Part shown: in pieces, positions 8,021 to 17,561 of the stretch
Position numbering within the stretch: the first letter of the stretch is position 1
How the letters are laid out: every line of letters starts with the position of its first letter
Assembly (NCBI GenBank): GCA_039932715.1
Contig: JBDTPN010000017.1
Span: 1-64,000, forward strand
Direction of reading: 5' to 3'
DNA: 64,000 nucleotides
DNA from: ZC4RG30 sp039932715
GTDB taxonomy: Bacteria > Pseudomonadota > Gammaproteobacteria > Steroidobacterales > Steroidobacteraceae
Notes under the pieces: generated by a model
Seen by the model: only the letters and a program-made list of their open reading frames with translations
Told to the model about the DNA's origin: nothing
The model's database searches: none
Program-made: the position numbers and the translations under genes

Positions 8021-11000
8021 CAGCTCACCCAGCCACGGGAAAAACAGCGCGGCGCGCACCGGCTGTGGTCCCAGGCCGCGGGCCAGTCGCGCATACAGCT
8101 GCAGCTGCGAACGATAGCGCTCGCGCTCCTCTGCCAGAAAGCCGGCCAGGTCGCCACCGGAGTGCGAGCTGGTCTTGTAGTCGATCACCCAGCGCTGCCC
8201 CTGTTCATCGACGAAGCTGCGGTCAATGACCACATTGCGTATCTGCCCGTCGAGCACGCCGGTGAGGCGCAGCTCGGAGTGTGCCTCTGCATGCTGCGAT
8301 GACAACAGCCACAAGGCTTTGGGGTCCCGGGCCACGGCCGTCATCCGCGTCGCGATGTCCAGTGCCGTGATTCGTGCCGCGCCTGCATCCACGCCCAGTT
8401 GGCGCAAGCGCGCCATGTAAAGTGGAATGCGCGCGTTGAAGTCCGTAAACGTTTGTGATGACTGCGCGAGAAATTCCATTTCGGCATGCACCAGCGTGCC
8501 GGCGGCACGCGCCATTGGACCAGCCCAGCTGAATTCCGGTCGCGTGCCTGATGCCGGCGATCCCGCGGCCAGCGATGCGACACTGGGCAAGCTGCGCTGT
8601 GGTGCATGCGCGTAGTGCGCATTGAGACGATACCAGGGCGCGGCAGGGGCCGGTAGCGGCGCTGGCTCAATCACCGCGGTCGGCCCTGCGCCTGCCGCGG
8701 CGATGAACTGCTGCCTTACCGCCGGCCACATGATCTGCAATTGCGAACGTGCGTCCGGCCTCGGCGCCTGCTCGTCCTTGTTCCAGGCTGCATGCCCGGA
8801 GAGATACAGCAGTTCGCGCGCGCGCGTCACTGCTACATAGGCCAGTCGCGTGCGTTCATTGTCCTGGCGCTGCTTCTGCAGGAGTTTTATGTAGTCGCTG
8901 AGCGGATCCGACGAAACCTGTTGACCGATGCTGCGCACCGCCATCAACAGGTCCTGTGAGCCATCACCGGCAGGCAGTTGCAGCCAGCGCAGCAATGGCG
9001 GTGTGTCGTTGCGCACTTTGCGCCCCAGGCCTGGCAGGAACACGGCATCCCACTCCAGGCCCTTGGCATGATGGATGGTGAGCACTTCCACAGTGCCGCC
9101 AGGCGCACTGTCACTGCCAGCGCGCAGTCGCTGCGCCAGTGACTGCAGTTGCGCGGCGTCCAGCGCTGCCTGTGTCTGTTCCAGTCCCTGCAGCGCCAGC
9201 AGGAATTGCTGCACGGCGCGCAGGTCAGTGTCGTCCTGGCATGCGGCCGGACCGCCCAATTGATGCCAGAGGGTTTCCACATGCGTCGCCAGGTGTTCGC
9301 GGCGTCGCGCGCCATAGGCCTGCAGCAGCAGGGGCGCGCAGCGCGCAAGTCTTTGCCTTCCGTCCAGCGACAAAAGCGCCAGGCGTGCCGGCTCCGCGAT
9401 GCATTCCATCAACAATGCATCTGGCTGGTCCCCGCATAAGGCATGCAGGTCGTGCAGGGTCAGTCCACAGAACGGCGCGCGCAACACCGACAGCCATGCG
9501 GTGCGGTCGCCGGCATGCAACATGGCGCGCGCCAGCGATACCAGGTCGCGTACCGCAAGCAGGTCCGACAATGGCGCAAGGTCAACTCCAAGCGCCGGCA
9601 CCCGTGCATCACGCAATGCCCGCAGGATTCGTGGCGCGCTGGCACGCGTCTGCAGCAGGATGGCGCAGCGCATTGCCGGATCGGCCTTGAGCAGGCGCGC
9701 GCACTCGGCGGCAATCTGCTGGGCCTCCGGCCAGGGATCGGCGCTGGCCTGCGGCCACACCGTTACCGCAGTTGCGTATGTAGCCTGGCGCACGGCTTCG
9801 GCGGCGAGGTAGGGAACAGCGGAAGCGCGCACGTCTTCCACTGCAGGAAACGCAGCCAGGAACGCGCCGTTTACCCAATCAACAATGGCGTTGGCAGACC
9901 GGAAATTGCGCGTCAGCTGCAGCGAGTTGAGGCTGGTCCCACCGACGCCGCGGGACCTGGCCTCGAGGAACAGTCCTACCTCGGAATCGCGAAACAGGTA
10001 GATGGACTGCATGGGATCGCCCACCAGGAACAGTGATCGCCCATCGCCCTGCTCCCAACCGATCTTGAGCGCCTCGATCAGCGATTTCTGCTCAGGTGAA
10101 ATGTCCTGGTATTCATCCACCAGCAGGTGGTGCACACGCAGGGTCTGGCGCAACGAAAGATCAGTGGGCTCGCCCATGTCGGTCAGCGCCTGGCGCGCAA
10201 CCGCAGCCACCTCGTTGTGGTCCACCTGGCCGCTGTCGCGGAATACCAGGTTCAATTGTATGGCTGCCTGCAGCATCACCCGCGCCAGCACCGCCAGCGC
10301 ACGGCGCTCGGTGGCATCCACGTGTGGTGGTGGCATGTTGCGCAGCGTGCGCAACAGGTTCTCGATATCCGGGATGCCACGCAGGTCGTCTTTCCATTGC
10401 ACCCAGCGCGCCTTGAGCGCCTTCTCGGTCGGGGGAAAGCCGGACTTGACGGTGATCTGTTTGCGCAAGGTGCCGGTGCCGGTCAGCGCCAGGTCCACCA
10501 TGGCCTGCCATGCCAGCAGGTTGGCGGCCACTGGCTCAAGTCCTGCCTTCGCGCTCAACCATGCGTACCAGGAACCCGTTTCGGAATGACCCGCATCCTG
10601 CCGGTTGCGGGCACTGGCGCGTGCGAGGACCGCGCCTTCGGCCAGCAATGCCGCGGGCAGCGCTGCGGCCGCAAACTGCAGGGTTTCTCCGATGATGCGC
10701 GCCAGGCTTTGTTCGATGCGATCTGCCAATTGCATGGGTGCCACCTCGAGCAGCACCGGCAACCAGCGTCCGCGACTTGCCAGCAGACCGGCCAGCAACT
10801 GCTCGGCCTTATCCCAGTCATTGTCGAGACGCTGCAACAGTTCGTCCATGTCGTCCAGTTGCGCTGCATCCGCATCGGCCCCGCGCAGCGTATTGCGCGC
10901 GGCTTGCAGGTGCAGTTCGCGTGCGTCATCCACCACGGCCAGGGATGCCTGGGATCTCCCGAGCAACGGCATGGCGCGCGCCAGTTCGTGATTGAGCGAA

Positions 11001-11341
11001 TCTATGGTCTGGATGCGCAGTCGGGTGGGCAGCTCAAGCACGTCCCACTTTCTTTCTTGGGCATGCGCCAGCACGCGTTCGCGCAGCTCGCGCCAGTGCT
11101 GCAGGTCCGCATGGCCCTCGGGCAGTTGTCCCTCGATGGCCCGCAGTACCCGGTCGCGCATCTCTGCCGCAGCCTTGCGCGTGAAGGTGATGGCCAGCAC
11201 CTGCTCGGGCTCATCGACAATGGCCAGCAGGCGCAGGAACCGCTGCACCAGCACGGTGGTCTTGCCGGAACCGGCCGGTGCCTGCAGCAGTACCTGCTGC
11301 TGCGGATCCTGTGAAGTGCTGCGGGCGCCTGCGTCACTCAT
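8006..11341 (-). CDS. AddA-like UvrD-family helicase/nuclease
   Basis: The 1111-residue protein is a superfamily 1A helicase fused to a C-terminal PD-(D/E)XK nuclease. Walker A APAGSGKTT lies at 21-29, followed by AITFTRKAAAEMRDRV (motif Ia), LLVDEYQDISPEQ (Walker B), GDPMQSIYLFRDSE (III), VLTIHHAKGLEWDAVFLPGL (V) and AYVAVTRARELLYLSG (VI). The nuclease shows VIDYKTS then QLQLYARL. This is the AddA layout: processing of double-strand DNA ends for RecA loading. Its start lies within the end of the partner nuclease gene (8-bp overlap). Gene names vary in this lineage, so I give no symbol. An ATG one codon upstream (11344) is equally possible. Confidence 0.9.
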   Translation of the reverse strand: MSDAGARSTSQDPQQQVLLQAPAGSGKTTVLVQRFLRLLAIVDEPEQVLAITFTRKAAAEMRDRVLRAIEGQLPEGHADLQHWRELRERVLAHAQERKWDVLELPTRLRIQTIDSLNHELARAMPLLGRSQASLAVVDDARELHLQAARNTLRGADADAAQLDDMDELLQRLDNDWDKAEQLLAGLLASRGRWLPVLLEVAPMQLADRIEQSLARIIGETLQFAAAALPAALLAEGAVLARASARNRQDAGHSETGSWYAWLSAKAGLEPVAANLLAWQAMVDLALTGTGTLRKQITVKSGFPPTEKALKARWVQWKDDLRGIPDIENLLRTLRNMPPPHVDATERRALAVLARVMLQAAIQLNLVFRDSGQVDHNEVAAVARQALTDMGEPTDLSLRQTLRVHHLLVDEYQDISPEQKSLIEALKIGWEQGDGRSLFLVGDPMQSIYLFRDSEVGLFLEARSRGVGGTSLNSLQLTRNFRSANAIVDWVNGAFLAAFPAVEDVRASAVPYLAAEAVRQATYATAVTVWPQASADPWPEAQQIAAECARLLKADPAMRCAILLQTRASAPRILRALRDARVPALGVDLAPLSDLLAVRDLVSLARAMLHAGDRTAWLSVLRAPFCGLTLHDLHALCGDQPDALLMECIAEPARLALLSLDGRQRLARCAPLLLQAYGARRREHLATHVETLWHQLGGPAACQDDTDLRAVQQFLLALQGLEQTQAALDAAQLQSLAQRLRAGSDSAPGGTVEVLTIHHAKGLEWDAVFLPGLGRKVRNDTPPLLRWLQLPAGDGSQDLLMAVRSIGQQVSSDPLSDYIKLLQKQRQDNERTRLAYVAVTRARELLYLSGHAAWNKDEQAPRPDARSQLQIMWPAVRQQFIAAAGAGPTAVIEPAPLPAPAAPWYRLNAHYAHAPQRSLPSVASLAAGSPASGTRPEFSWAGPMARAAGTLVHAEMEFLAQSSQTFTDFNARIPLYMARLRQLGVDAGAARITALDIATRMTAVARDPKALWLLSSQHAEAHSELRLTGVLDGQIRNVVIDRSFVDEQGQRWVIDYKTSSHSGGDLAGFLAEERERYRSQLQLYARLARGLGPQPVRAALFFPWLGELLEVS

Positions 11342-14009
11342 CATCGAGCTCGTCATCCACTTGCGGGGCGTGATCGGTGATGCGGCACAGCGAATCCAGG
11401 TGGCAGTAATCACAGGCGCCAGGCAGCGGCGCAACCGTGGCAATACCCTGCACATGCTCATGGACAAGTTGGTGGATCTGCTGCTGCCAGCTGTGCGTGA
11501 GCTGCTCCCAGTCCTGCTGCTGCCTGATCCTTCCCGGCAGCAGCGTGGCATCCCGGGCCCTGCCGGTGAAGCCCATGTCCTTTTCATTGGGCGATAACGA
11601 CAGCAGCGCCACGGCGTCCGCACCTGCGCCCTGTGCATGCAGCGCGGCCACATAGGCCGCCAGCTGTATGGGCCTGGCATTGACGTCGTCCAGTTGCATC
11701 CTGTCTGGCGCACCGCTCTTATAGTCGATCAGCAAGCGACTGCCGTCCTGCAACTGGTCGACCCGGTCAATGCGCAGGCCCAGTTCCCACGTATTGAAGG
11801 TGGCCTGCACTTTGAGCTCCTGCTCGACCACCTGGAACGGCGCACGCAGCGTTTCCATTTCGAGCACGCGCAAGATGATGCGCCGGGTGCGCAGGGCTTC
11901 GCGCTGCATCACCCGCGCATCTGCAGGCAGCCTGTCTGCGGGACTTGCCGCAACGGCCCGCTGCCAGCTGCGATCAATGATCTCCAGGCGCTGCGCTTCG
12001 CTGAGCTTCAGCAGATGCTGTTGATCCGCAATTTCGCGCCACAGTGCTTCGAGCGTCCGGTGCAGCAGGGTGCCGCGCAAGCGCTTGTCGATTCCATCAC
12101 TGGTCTTGAGCGCAGGCTCGGCACCCAACCGCAGCTGGGCCTGCGCCCGGAATGCACACTGCTGCTGCAGCTCCAGCAGCTGCACCCCGTTGCGCAGCCG
12201 GCGTTGCGGTTGCGGCGCGGATTCGATTGCCAGTGCGGGCATGCCCTCTGGCGCAACCTCCAGTCGCGCAAGACCGATTTGCAATGCCGGATACCTGGCG
12301 GCACCGACCCATTGGCCACCGCTGCCAGGCAGCAGTGATGAAGGACGGTGATGCACATCGCCTTCCATTGCCGGATAGCTCAGCACCAGTCGCGTCGTGC
12401 GCGCATCCCAGGTTTGCTGGGCCCAGCGCGCCTGTTGCATGCGCTGCGTCACGCCGGCCTCCGGCCAATTGCAACGTCGCTGCTCTGCAAGCAGCACAAA
12501 AGGGTTGGGGCGCGGCGGCCGTGGCCAGCGATTCTCCGACAACCCCAGCACCCAGATGCCGTCGTAGCTGACTACCGGGTCGCCCAGGTCATCGGTCAAC
12601 GTGATGGCCGCATCACCGCTGGCAGCACGGTGCCTGCCCCGTGCCGCCAAAAGCCGCAGCTGCCGCAGCGCAGCTCCTGCACGCATGGGTGCGTTCACGC
12701 AGTCCAGTGACGCCAGCTCATCCAGCAATTCGTTCCAGCGTTCAAGGCGCTGCGCATCCGCTGAATCAAGCTGCCCAACGGGTACCAGACCAGCCTGGAC
12801 GAAGCCGGACCGGGCAAAACCGCACTGGGCAAGGCTATCGCTGAACTCGCGTGCCCAGATGCTGGCTGGTGCCGCAGGCGCGTTGATATGGCGCGCCAGC
12901 CTGGAAATCCAGGCAGCCAGTTCCATGGCCACCGGATGGCTGTCACCCAGCGCGGACAATGCCACCCGCAGATCGTTGAAGGTCCAGCGCGCCCTGCCGC
13001 GATCACGCAGCGCAAGCTCGAGCCTGGCGCGCCCACCCTGCGTACCCAACCCGCAATAGGGACTCAGCAGCACACGCCCGAGGTGCGCAGTGTCAATGGG
13101 TTCCTGCATCAACTGCAGCGCGTCCAGTGCGTCGGCAACCAGGCCGTGTGCCAGCAGTGGCTCACCCCCCTCGATGGCCAGCAATGCCGGGTCAAGCGAT
13201 GTCGAGAGTTCCTGCGTCGTGCCTGCGCTGAGTGCGCGCCACAGCAGGTTGCCCAGAGCTGGCAATCGCGGTTCAGCCAGCGCGCTGATGATGAGCAGGC
13301 GCCTGGAACCATCCTGTGCAAGCAAACGTTGGCACCAGTCAGCCGCGGCCACCACTTCGGCCTCGAAGCTGTTGGCGCGGATGAATTCACCATCTGGCCC
13401 AGGCGGGTGGGCTGCACCGCTGCCGGCCAGTGTTTGTTCCGAAGGCCACTTGCGCTGGGCCAGTGTGGATTGCATCCACGTCAGTCGCTGCTGGCCCACA
13501 AACAGCGGCGCGCCAGAGTGCACCACTGTCTCCAGCGCATCCACGGGCAACAAGGACACTGCAACCAGGGATTCGCGCTGACAGCACTCGCGAACCTGTC
13601 GCAAGGTATCCACCAGCAACTGTTCCTCTTCGCTGGACCCCCAGCTGCCAAGCCGCACGCCTTCCTGCACGGCGCGTGCCGCCGCGCGCATCAGGTCCGG
13701 GGCAAACTGTCGCAGGTTGTCGCCCAGTACCCGCTCCCACACCTGCAGTTCCTGGGCAGTGCTGAGACACAACTGCGCGGCGGTGGACTCATCTGCGCTG
13801 GCCCGCTGCCATTCGCGGCGTATCCAGGCATCCCAGGTGAGTATGTCGGGACTGGACCAGACGGATTTGCCGGCGGCCAACTGGGTGCGCGCCCAGGCAA
13901 GGCCCAGTGCGGCGGCGCGCTGCGGGCTGGAAACAATGACACTGCGACCCGCGGCCAGCGCCGCAGCAATGGAGGCTTCCACAGGGGACGCTTGCGTATG
14001 CCCGCTCAC
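11334..14009 (-). CDS. AddB-like PD-(D/E)XK nuclease, probable DNA repair protein
   Basis: The 891-residue protein matches the TIGR03623-type partner of AddA-like helicases. The N-terminal part looks like a degenerate helicase without a Walker A motif (VIVSSPQRAAALGLAWA). The C-terminal nuclease has RIDRVDQLQ, LLIDYKSG and QLAAYVAAL. A Cys in QQCAFRAQAQLRLG before the nuclease and three more in CDYCHLDSLC after it form the four-Cys pattern of the AddB iron-sulphur staple. Together with the next gene it would resect broken DNA and recognise a Chi-like site. The gene sits 14 bp after alaA on the same strand. Confidence 0.85.
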   Translation of the reverse strand: MSGHTQASPVEASIAAALAAGRSVIVSSPQRAAALGLAWARTQLAAGKSVWSSPDILTWDAWIRREWQRASADESTAAQLCLSTAQELQVWERVLGDNLRQFAPDLMRAAARAVQEGVRLGSWGSSEEEQLLVDTLRQVRECCQRESLVAVSLLPVDALETVVHSGAPLFVGQQRLTWMQSTLAQRKWPSEQTLAGSGAAHPPGPDGEFIRANSFEAEVVAAADWCQRLLAQDGSRRLLIISALAEPRLPALGNLLWRALSAGTTQELSTSLDPALLAIEGGEPLLAHGLVADALDALQLMQEPIDTAHLGRVLLSPYCGLGTQGGRARLELALRDRGRARWTFNDLRVALSALGDSHPVAMELAAWISRLARHINAPAAPASIWAREFSDSLAQCGFARSGFVQAGLVPVGQLDSADAQRLERWNELLDELASLDCVNAPMRAGAALRQLRLLAARGRHRAASGDAAITLTDDLGDPVVSYDGIWVLGLSENRWPRPPRPNPFVLLAEQRRCNWPEAGVTQRMQQARWAQQTWDARTTRLVLSYPAMEGDVHHRPSSLLPGSGGQWVGAARYPALQIGLARLEVAPEGMPALAIESAPQPQRRLRNGVQLLELQQQCAFRAQAQLRLGAEPALKTSDGIDKRLRGTLLHRTLEALWREIADQQHLLKLSEAQRLEIIDRSWQRAVAASPADRLPADARVMQREALRTRRIILRVLEMETLRAPFQVVEQELKVQATFNTWELGLRIDRVDQLQDGSRLLIDYKSGAPDRMQLDDVNARPIQLAAYVAALHAQGAGADAVALLSLSPNEKDMGFTGRARDATLLPGRIRQQQDWEQLTHSWQQQIHQLVHEHVQGIATVAPLPGACDYCHLDSLCRITDHAPQVDDELDDE

Positions 14010-14023
14010 GGCGCGGGCCGTGA

Positions 14024-15313
14024 TTACTGGCTGCGTCGGTTCGCGACGTCTACCAGGCGTGGCGCTGCGACCGGTGCCGCAGCCGCATGGGTCGAAGACC
14101 AGGAATCAAGCAGCGCTTCGATGCGCGAGAACACCATGGTCAGCGTGGCGGCGTCGGGCAGGATGGTGGTGCGGAAATGATTGCGGTAAGGAACATTGAA
14201 CGCCCCACCCGGCGTGACCAGCACGTGCTTCTCTTCGAGCAGCTCAAGGGCGAACTGCTGGTCATTGAAGTTGGGGATGCGATCCTCGCGCACTTCGATG
14301 AAGGCATAGAGTGCGCCCGCGGGGGGAGTGAGGCGCAGGTATTTGCTGCGCGCCACCGCATCGATGACGGCGCGCCGTGATTCATACAACCTGCCCCCAG
14401 GAGCTGTCAGGTCGAGGATGCTTTGATAACCACCCAGCGCGCTTTGCACTGCCCATTGCGCCGGCACGTTGCTGCACATGTGCATGGAGGCCAGCAGTTC
14501 AAGTGCCGCGAGGTAGTCTTCGGCCTGCTTGACGGCGCCGGTGAAACTGACCCAGCCCACGCGATAGCCAGCCGCGCGATAGACCTTTGAAAGACCGGAC
14601 AGCGTGGCGCACAGCGTATCGGTTACCAGCGATGCAATGGGCACGAACGGCACGTTGTCATAGGTGATGCCGTCGTAGATCTCGTCACTCAGCACCACCA
14701 GCTGGTGCTTCTCGGCGATTTGCGCCAGGCGTTCGAGCACTGCGCGCGGATACACCGCACCGGTGGGATTGTTGGGATTGATGATGACCAGCGCGCGCGT
14801 ACGTGGCGTGATCAGCGCTTCGACTTCAGCCGGGTCGGGATGAAACTGGTTTTCCGGCCGGCAGGAATAGTGAACGGCGCGACCGCCATTGAGCGTTACG
14901 GCCGCGGTCCACAAGGGGTAGTCCGGCGACGGCACCAGCACTTCGTCCCCATCGCTGAGCAGCGCCCGCAGGCACATGTCGATCAGCTCGGAGGTGCCAT
15001 TGCCGATGAAAATGTTATCAACACTTGCGTTTTTTGCACCACGATTCTGCTGCTGCAGGAGAATGGCTTCGCGTGCCGGATAGATGCCTTTCTGATGTGC
15101 ATAGCCTTCGGCCTGCGGCAGGTTCTGCACCATGGCCAATCGCAGGATCTCCGGCGTACGAAAACCATAGGCACCGGGATTGCCTATATTCAGCGAGGTA
15201 ATCTCATATCCCTGTCGCTCCAGCTCCAGCGCGCGACGTGACAGCGCTCCGCGGATTTCATAGCGGACGTTCTTGACGCTGTCCCCGGGTTTGATTCTGG
15301 CTTCGGTCTTCAT
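14024..15313 (-). CDS. alaA: alanine-type class I aminotransferase (AlaA-like)
   Basis: A PLP-dependent fold-type I aminotransferase of 429 residues. The signature segments are IGNGTSELIDMCLRALL, INPNNPTGAVY, VVLSDEIYDGITYD (PLP-binding Asp) and SGLSKVYRAAGYRVGW (PLP Lys). The closest family is AlaA/YfbQ, which makes alanine from pyruvate and glutamate. I choose ATG 15313 over ATG 15346 because a TACACT hexamer ends seven bases before it, so the longer reading would start upstream of the likely promoter. The C-terminus has an Ala/Pro-rich tail of about 20 residues. It probably heads the transcript with the AddAB-like genes. Confidence 0.85.
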   Translation of the reverse strand: MKTEARIKPGDSVKNVRYEIRGALSRRALELERQGYEITSLNIGNPGAYGFRTPEILRLAMVQNLPQAEGYAHQKGIYPAREAILLQQQNRGAKNASVDNIFIGNGTSELIDMCLRALLSDGDEVLVPSPDYPLWTAAVTLNGGRAVHYSCRPENQFHPDPAEVEALITPRTRALVIINPNNPTGAVYPRAVLERLAQIAEKHQLVVLSDEIYDGITYDNVPFVPIASLVTDTLCATLSGLSKVYRAAGYRVGWVSFTGAVKQAEDYLAALELLASMHMCSNVPAQWAVQSALGGYQSILDLTAPGGRLYESRRAVIDAVARSKYLRLTPPAGALYAFIEVREDRIPNFNDQQFALELLEEKHVLVTPGGAFNVPYRNHFRTTILPDAATLTMVFSRIEALLDSWSSTHAAAAPVAAPRLVDVANRRSQ

Positions 15314-15320
15314 GCGCCCG

Positions 15321-15326
15321 AGTGTA
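15321..15326 (-). promoter_or_regulatory. candidate -10 of a leaderless alaA transcript
   Basis: Read on the minus strand, TACACT ends seven bases before the alaA ATG at 15313 and no ribosome binding site separates them. RNA would start at or next to the start codon. No convincing -35 is visible, so confidence is modest. Confidence 0.35.
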
Positions 15327-15358
15327 GCTCCAACCGGGGCAATCACGCCAGAAACGGC

Positions 15359-15364
15359 TATACT
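15359..15364 (+). promoter_or_regulatory. candidate -10 element of etfBA
   Basis: TATACT (5 of 6 matches) followed by a GC-rich discriminator lies 30 bases before the etfB start. The -35 region 17 bases upstream (GGGGCA) matches only weakly. The element is in the 81-bp gap shared with the divergent alaA. Confidence 0.4.
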
Positions 15365-15394
15365 CCGCGCCCGGAATTACCTCGCAAATTCAAG

Positions 15395-16147
15395 ATGAAA
15401 CGCATACTGGTCGGCATCAAGCGCGTGGTGGATTACAACATCCGCATCCGGGTTCGTCCCGATGGCAGCGGTGTGATCACCGATGGCGTGAAACAGAGCA
15501 TCAATCCCTTCGACGAGATCGCCCTCGAAGAAGCATTGCGCCTCAAGGAAAAAGGCCACGCTGACGAAGTGGTGGTCGTTTCCATCGGACCACCGGAAGT
15601 GCAGAACCAGTTGCGCACGGCGCTGGCCATGGGCGCGGACCGCGCAGTGCTCGTCAATAGCCCAACAGCGCTTGAGCCGCTGGATGCAGCCAAGACCTTC
15701 CTGAAGTTGATAGAGCGCGAGCAGCCGTTGCTGGTGCTGCTGGGCAAGCAGGCCATTGACGACGACAACAACCAGACCGGACAGATGCTGGCAGGATTAT
15801 GGGATCGTCCGCAGGCCACCTTCGCATCGCGCATCGAGCTCGACGACAACAGCGCGCGGGTGACGCGTGAAGTGGATGCAGGGCTCGAAACCATCGAGGT
15901 CGACCTGCCGGCAGTCATCACCGTGGACCTGCGACTCAACGAGCCGCGCTACGTGAAGTTGCCCGAAATCATCAAGGCCAAGAAGAAACCCCTCGACACG
16001 CTGGAGCTGGCCGCGCTGGGCATAGTCCCGAGACCGCAGCTGAAGTCGGTGCACTTTGCGCCGCCTGCGGTGCGGGGCAAGGGCGTGATGGTCAAGGATG
16101 TTGGCCAACTGGTCGAGGCGCTTGCGGCCAGGGGGTTGATCCGATGA
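15395..16147 (+). CDS. etfB: electron transfer flavoprotein beta subunit
   Basis: EtfB binds AMP and pairs with EtfA to pass electrons from acyl-CoA and related dehydrogenases to ETF:quinone oxidoreductase. The 250-residue product opens MKRILVGIKRVVDYN and contains LLGKQAIDDDNNQTGQMLAG, the conserved nucleotide-binding segment, and RYVKLPEIIKAKKKPL, the recognition-loop region of EtfB. The length is standard. The stop overlaps the etfA start (ATGA). The start region lacks a clear Shine-Dalgarno. Confidence 0.96.
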   Translation: MKRILVGIKRVVDYNIRIRVRPDGSGVITDGVKQSINPFDEIALEEALRLKEKGHADEVVVVSIGPPEVQNQLRTALAMGADRAVLVNSPTALEPLDAAKTFLKLIEREQPLLVLLGKQAIDDDNNQTGQMLAGLWDRPQATFASRIELDDNSARVTREVDAGLETIEVDLPAVITVDLRLNEPRYVKLPEIIKAKKKPLDTLELAALGIVPRPQLKSVHFAPPAVRGKGVMVKDVGQLVEALAARGLIR

Positions 16148-17100
16148 ACCGCGTGCTGGTCATTGCAGAACATGATGGACACCGTCTTAGCGCGGCCACC
16201 GCGCGCTGCGTGCAATGCGCGCTGGGATTGGGCGAATCCGAAATTGTCGTCGCCGTGTTTGGCCAGGATGTCGCCGCGGTGGCCAGCGAGGCTGCGCAGC
16301 TTGCGGGTGTTGCGCGCGTGCAGGTCGCAGATACGCCTGGCTTCCTGCATCCGCTGGCCGCCGTGCTGGCGCCGGCGGTAGCGGCCATTGCACGTGATTT
16401 CAGCCACGTGTTTGGCGCGTCCACCACTTTCGGCAAAGACCTCATGCCAAGAGTGGCCGCATTGCTGGATGTGCCGGCAGTGAGCGACATCATGGCGGTG
16501 GAGTCCCCCACCCGTTTCCGCCGGCCAATCTATGCCGGCAATGCCATCGTGACCATGGAAGTCGCTGCCAGCCCCATAGTGGCCACGGTGCGTACGGCAT
16601 CGTTTGGCGCCGCAGTGCCTGCGGCAGCGGCCGCCCCGGTGCAGGCACTGGAGCTGCCACCGCCCGCCGTCACGCACACCAGGTTCATCGAGGTCTCGAC
16701 GCCCAAGGGAGATCGGCCGGATCTGCAATCCGCGCGCTGCGTGGTATCGGGTGGTCGCGCGCTGGGCAGCGCCGACAAATTCCAGCTGATCTACCAGTTG
16801 GCCGATGCGCTGGGTGCCGCGGTGGGCGCGTCGCGTGCGGCGGTGGACTCAGGCTATGCGCCCAATGACCTGCAGGTGGGCCAGACGGGCAAAATCATTG
16901 CGCCGGAGCTGTACGTGGCGCTGGGAATCTCGGGGGCCATCCAGCACCTTACGGGCATCAAGGACGCACGCACGATTGTGGCTATCAACAAGGATGCCGA
17001 CGCGCCGATTTTCGAAGTGGCGGATTTCGGCCTGGTGGCCGACCTGTTCGAGGCGGTGCCAGCGTTGCTGGCGCAGCTTCAGAGTCGGGCGAGAACGTAG
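16144..17100 (+). CDS. etfA: electron transfer flavoprotein alpha subunit
   Basis: EtfA carries the FAD. The 318 residues include the N-terminal domain (VFGASTTFGKDLMPRVAALL) and the C-terminal FAD-binding part with VGQTGKIIAPELYVALGISG followed by AIQHLTG, the family signature. The final 22 bases overlap the 3' end of the convergent peroxiredoxin gene. The pair is a housekeeping part of fatty acid and amino acid oxidation. Confidence 0.96.
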   Translation: MNRVLVIAEHDGHRLSAATARCVQCALGLGESEIVVAVFGQDVAAVASEAAQLAGVARVQVADTPGFLHPLAAVLAPAVAAIARDFSHVFGASTTFGKDLMPRVAALLDVPAVSDIMAVESPTRFRRPIYAGNAIVTMEVAASPIVATVRTASFGAAVPAAAAAPVQALELPPPAVTHTRFIEVSTPKGDRPDLQSARCVVSGGRALGSADKFQLIYQLADALGAAVGASRAAVDSGYAPNDLQVGQTGKIIAPELYVALGISGAIQHLTGIKDARTIVAINKDADAPIFEVADFGLVADLFEAVPALLAQLQSRART

Positions 17101-17561
17101 TCGGCGGCGGAGACCTTGAAGTCTCCACCCGACTCGACGAACAACTGCTTGACCACGCCATTCTCGACCACCATGGCGTAGCGTTGCGAGCGCTGGCCCA
17201 TGCCAAACCCGGTGGCGTCCAGCGTCAGGCCCAGCGCTCGGGTGTATTCCCCGTTGCCGTCGGCAAGCATCAGGATCTTGTCGCCAACTCCGCCAGCCTT
17301 GCCCCAGGCCTTCATCACGAATACGTCGTTGACTGAAAGGCAGGCGATGGCGTCAACTCCCTTGGCCCGCAATTGGTCGGCCAGCTCCACGAAACCTGGC
17401 AGGTGGCGCGCGTCACAGGTAGGCGTGAAGGCCCCGGGCACCGCGAACAGCACCACCGTGCGGCCGTCGAATAACTGCGCAGTGGTCAGGTCCTGCAGTC
17501 CATCGGCTGTCGGGACCTTGAATTTGCCGGCCGGAACCTTGTCGCCTACGGCAATGGTCAT
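17079..17561 (-). CDS. Prx5-type peroxiredoxin
   Basis: A thiol peroxidase of 160 residues that reduces hydrogen peroxide and organic peroxides. The peroxidatic Cys is at about residue 49 in VPGAFTPTCDARHLPGF, the Prx5 signature; ACLSVNDVFVMKAWG follows, also typical. The start ATG 17561 overlaps the TPR-gene stop (ATGA), so it is the last gene of the tonB-exbB-exbD-exbD-TPR unit. The 3' end overlaps etfA by 22 bp on the other strand. The fused glutaredoxin domain of some homologues is absent, so an external reductant is needed. Confidence 0.92.
   Translation of the reverse strand: MTIAVGDKVPAGKFKVPTADGLQDLTTAQLFDGRTVVLFAVPGAFTPTCDARHLPGFVELADQLRAKGVDAIACLSVNDVFVMKAWGKAGGVGDKILMLADGNGEYTRALGLTLDATGFGMGQRSQRYAMVVENGVVKQLFVESGGDFKVSAADYVLARL

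Noticed and set aside
12888..14180. 430-residue plus-strand frame opposite the AddB-like gene
   Set aside because: The minus strand encodes a recognised nuclease with nuclease and Cys motifs; the plus frame has no recognisable domain.
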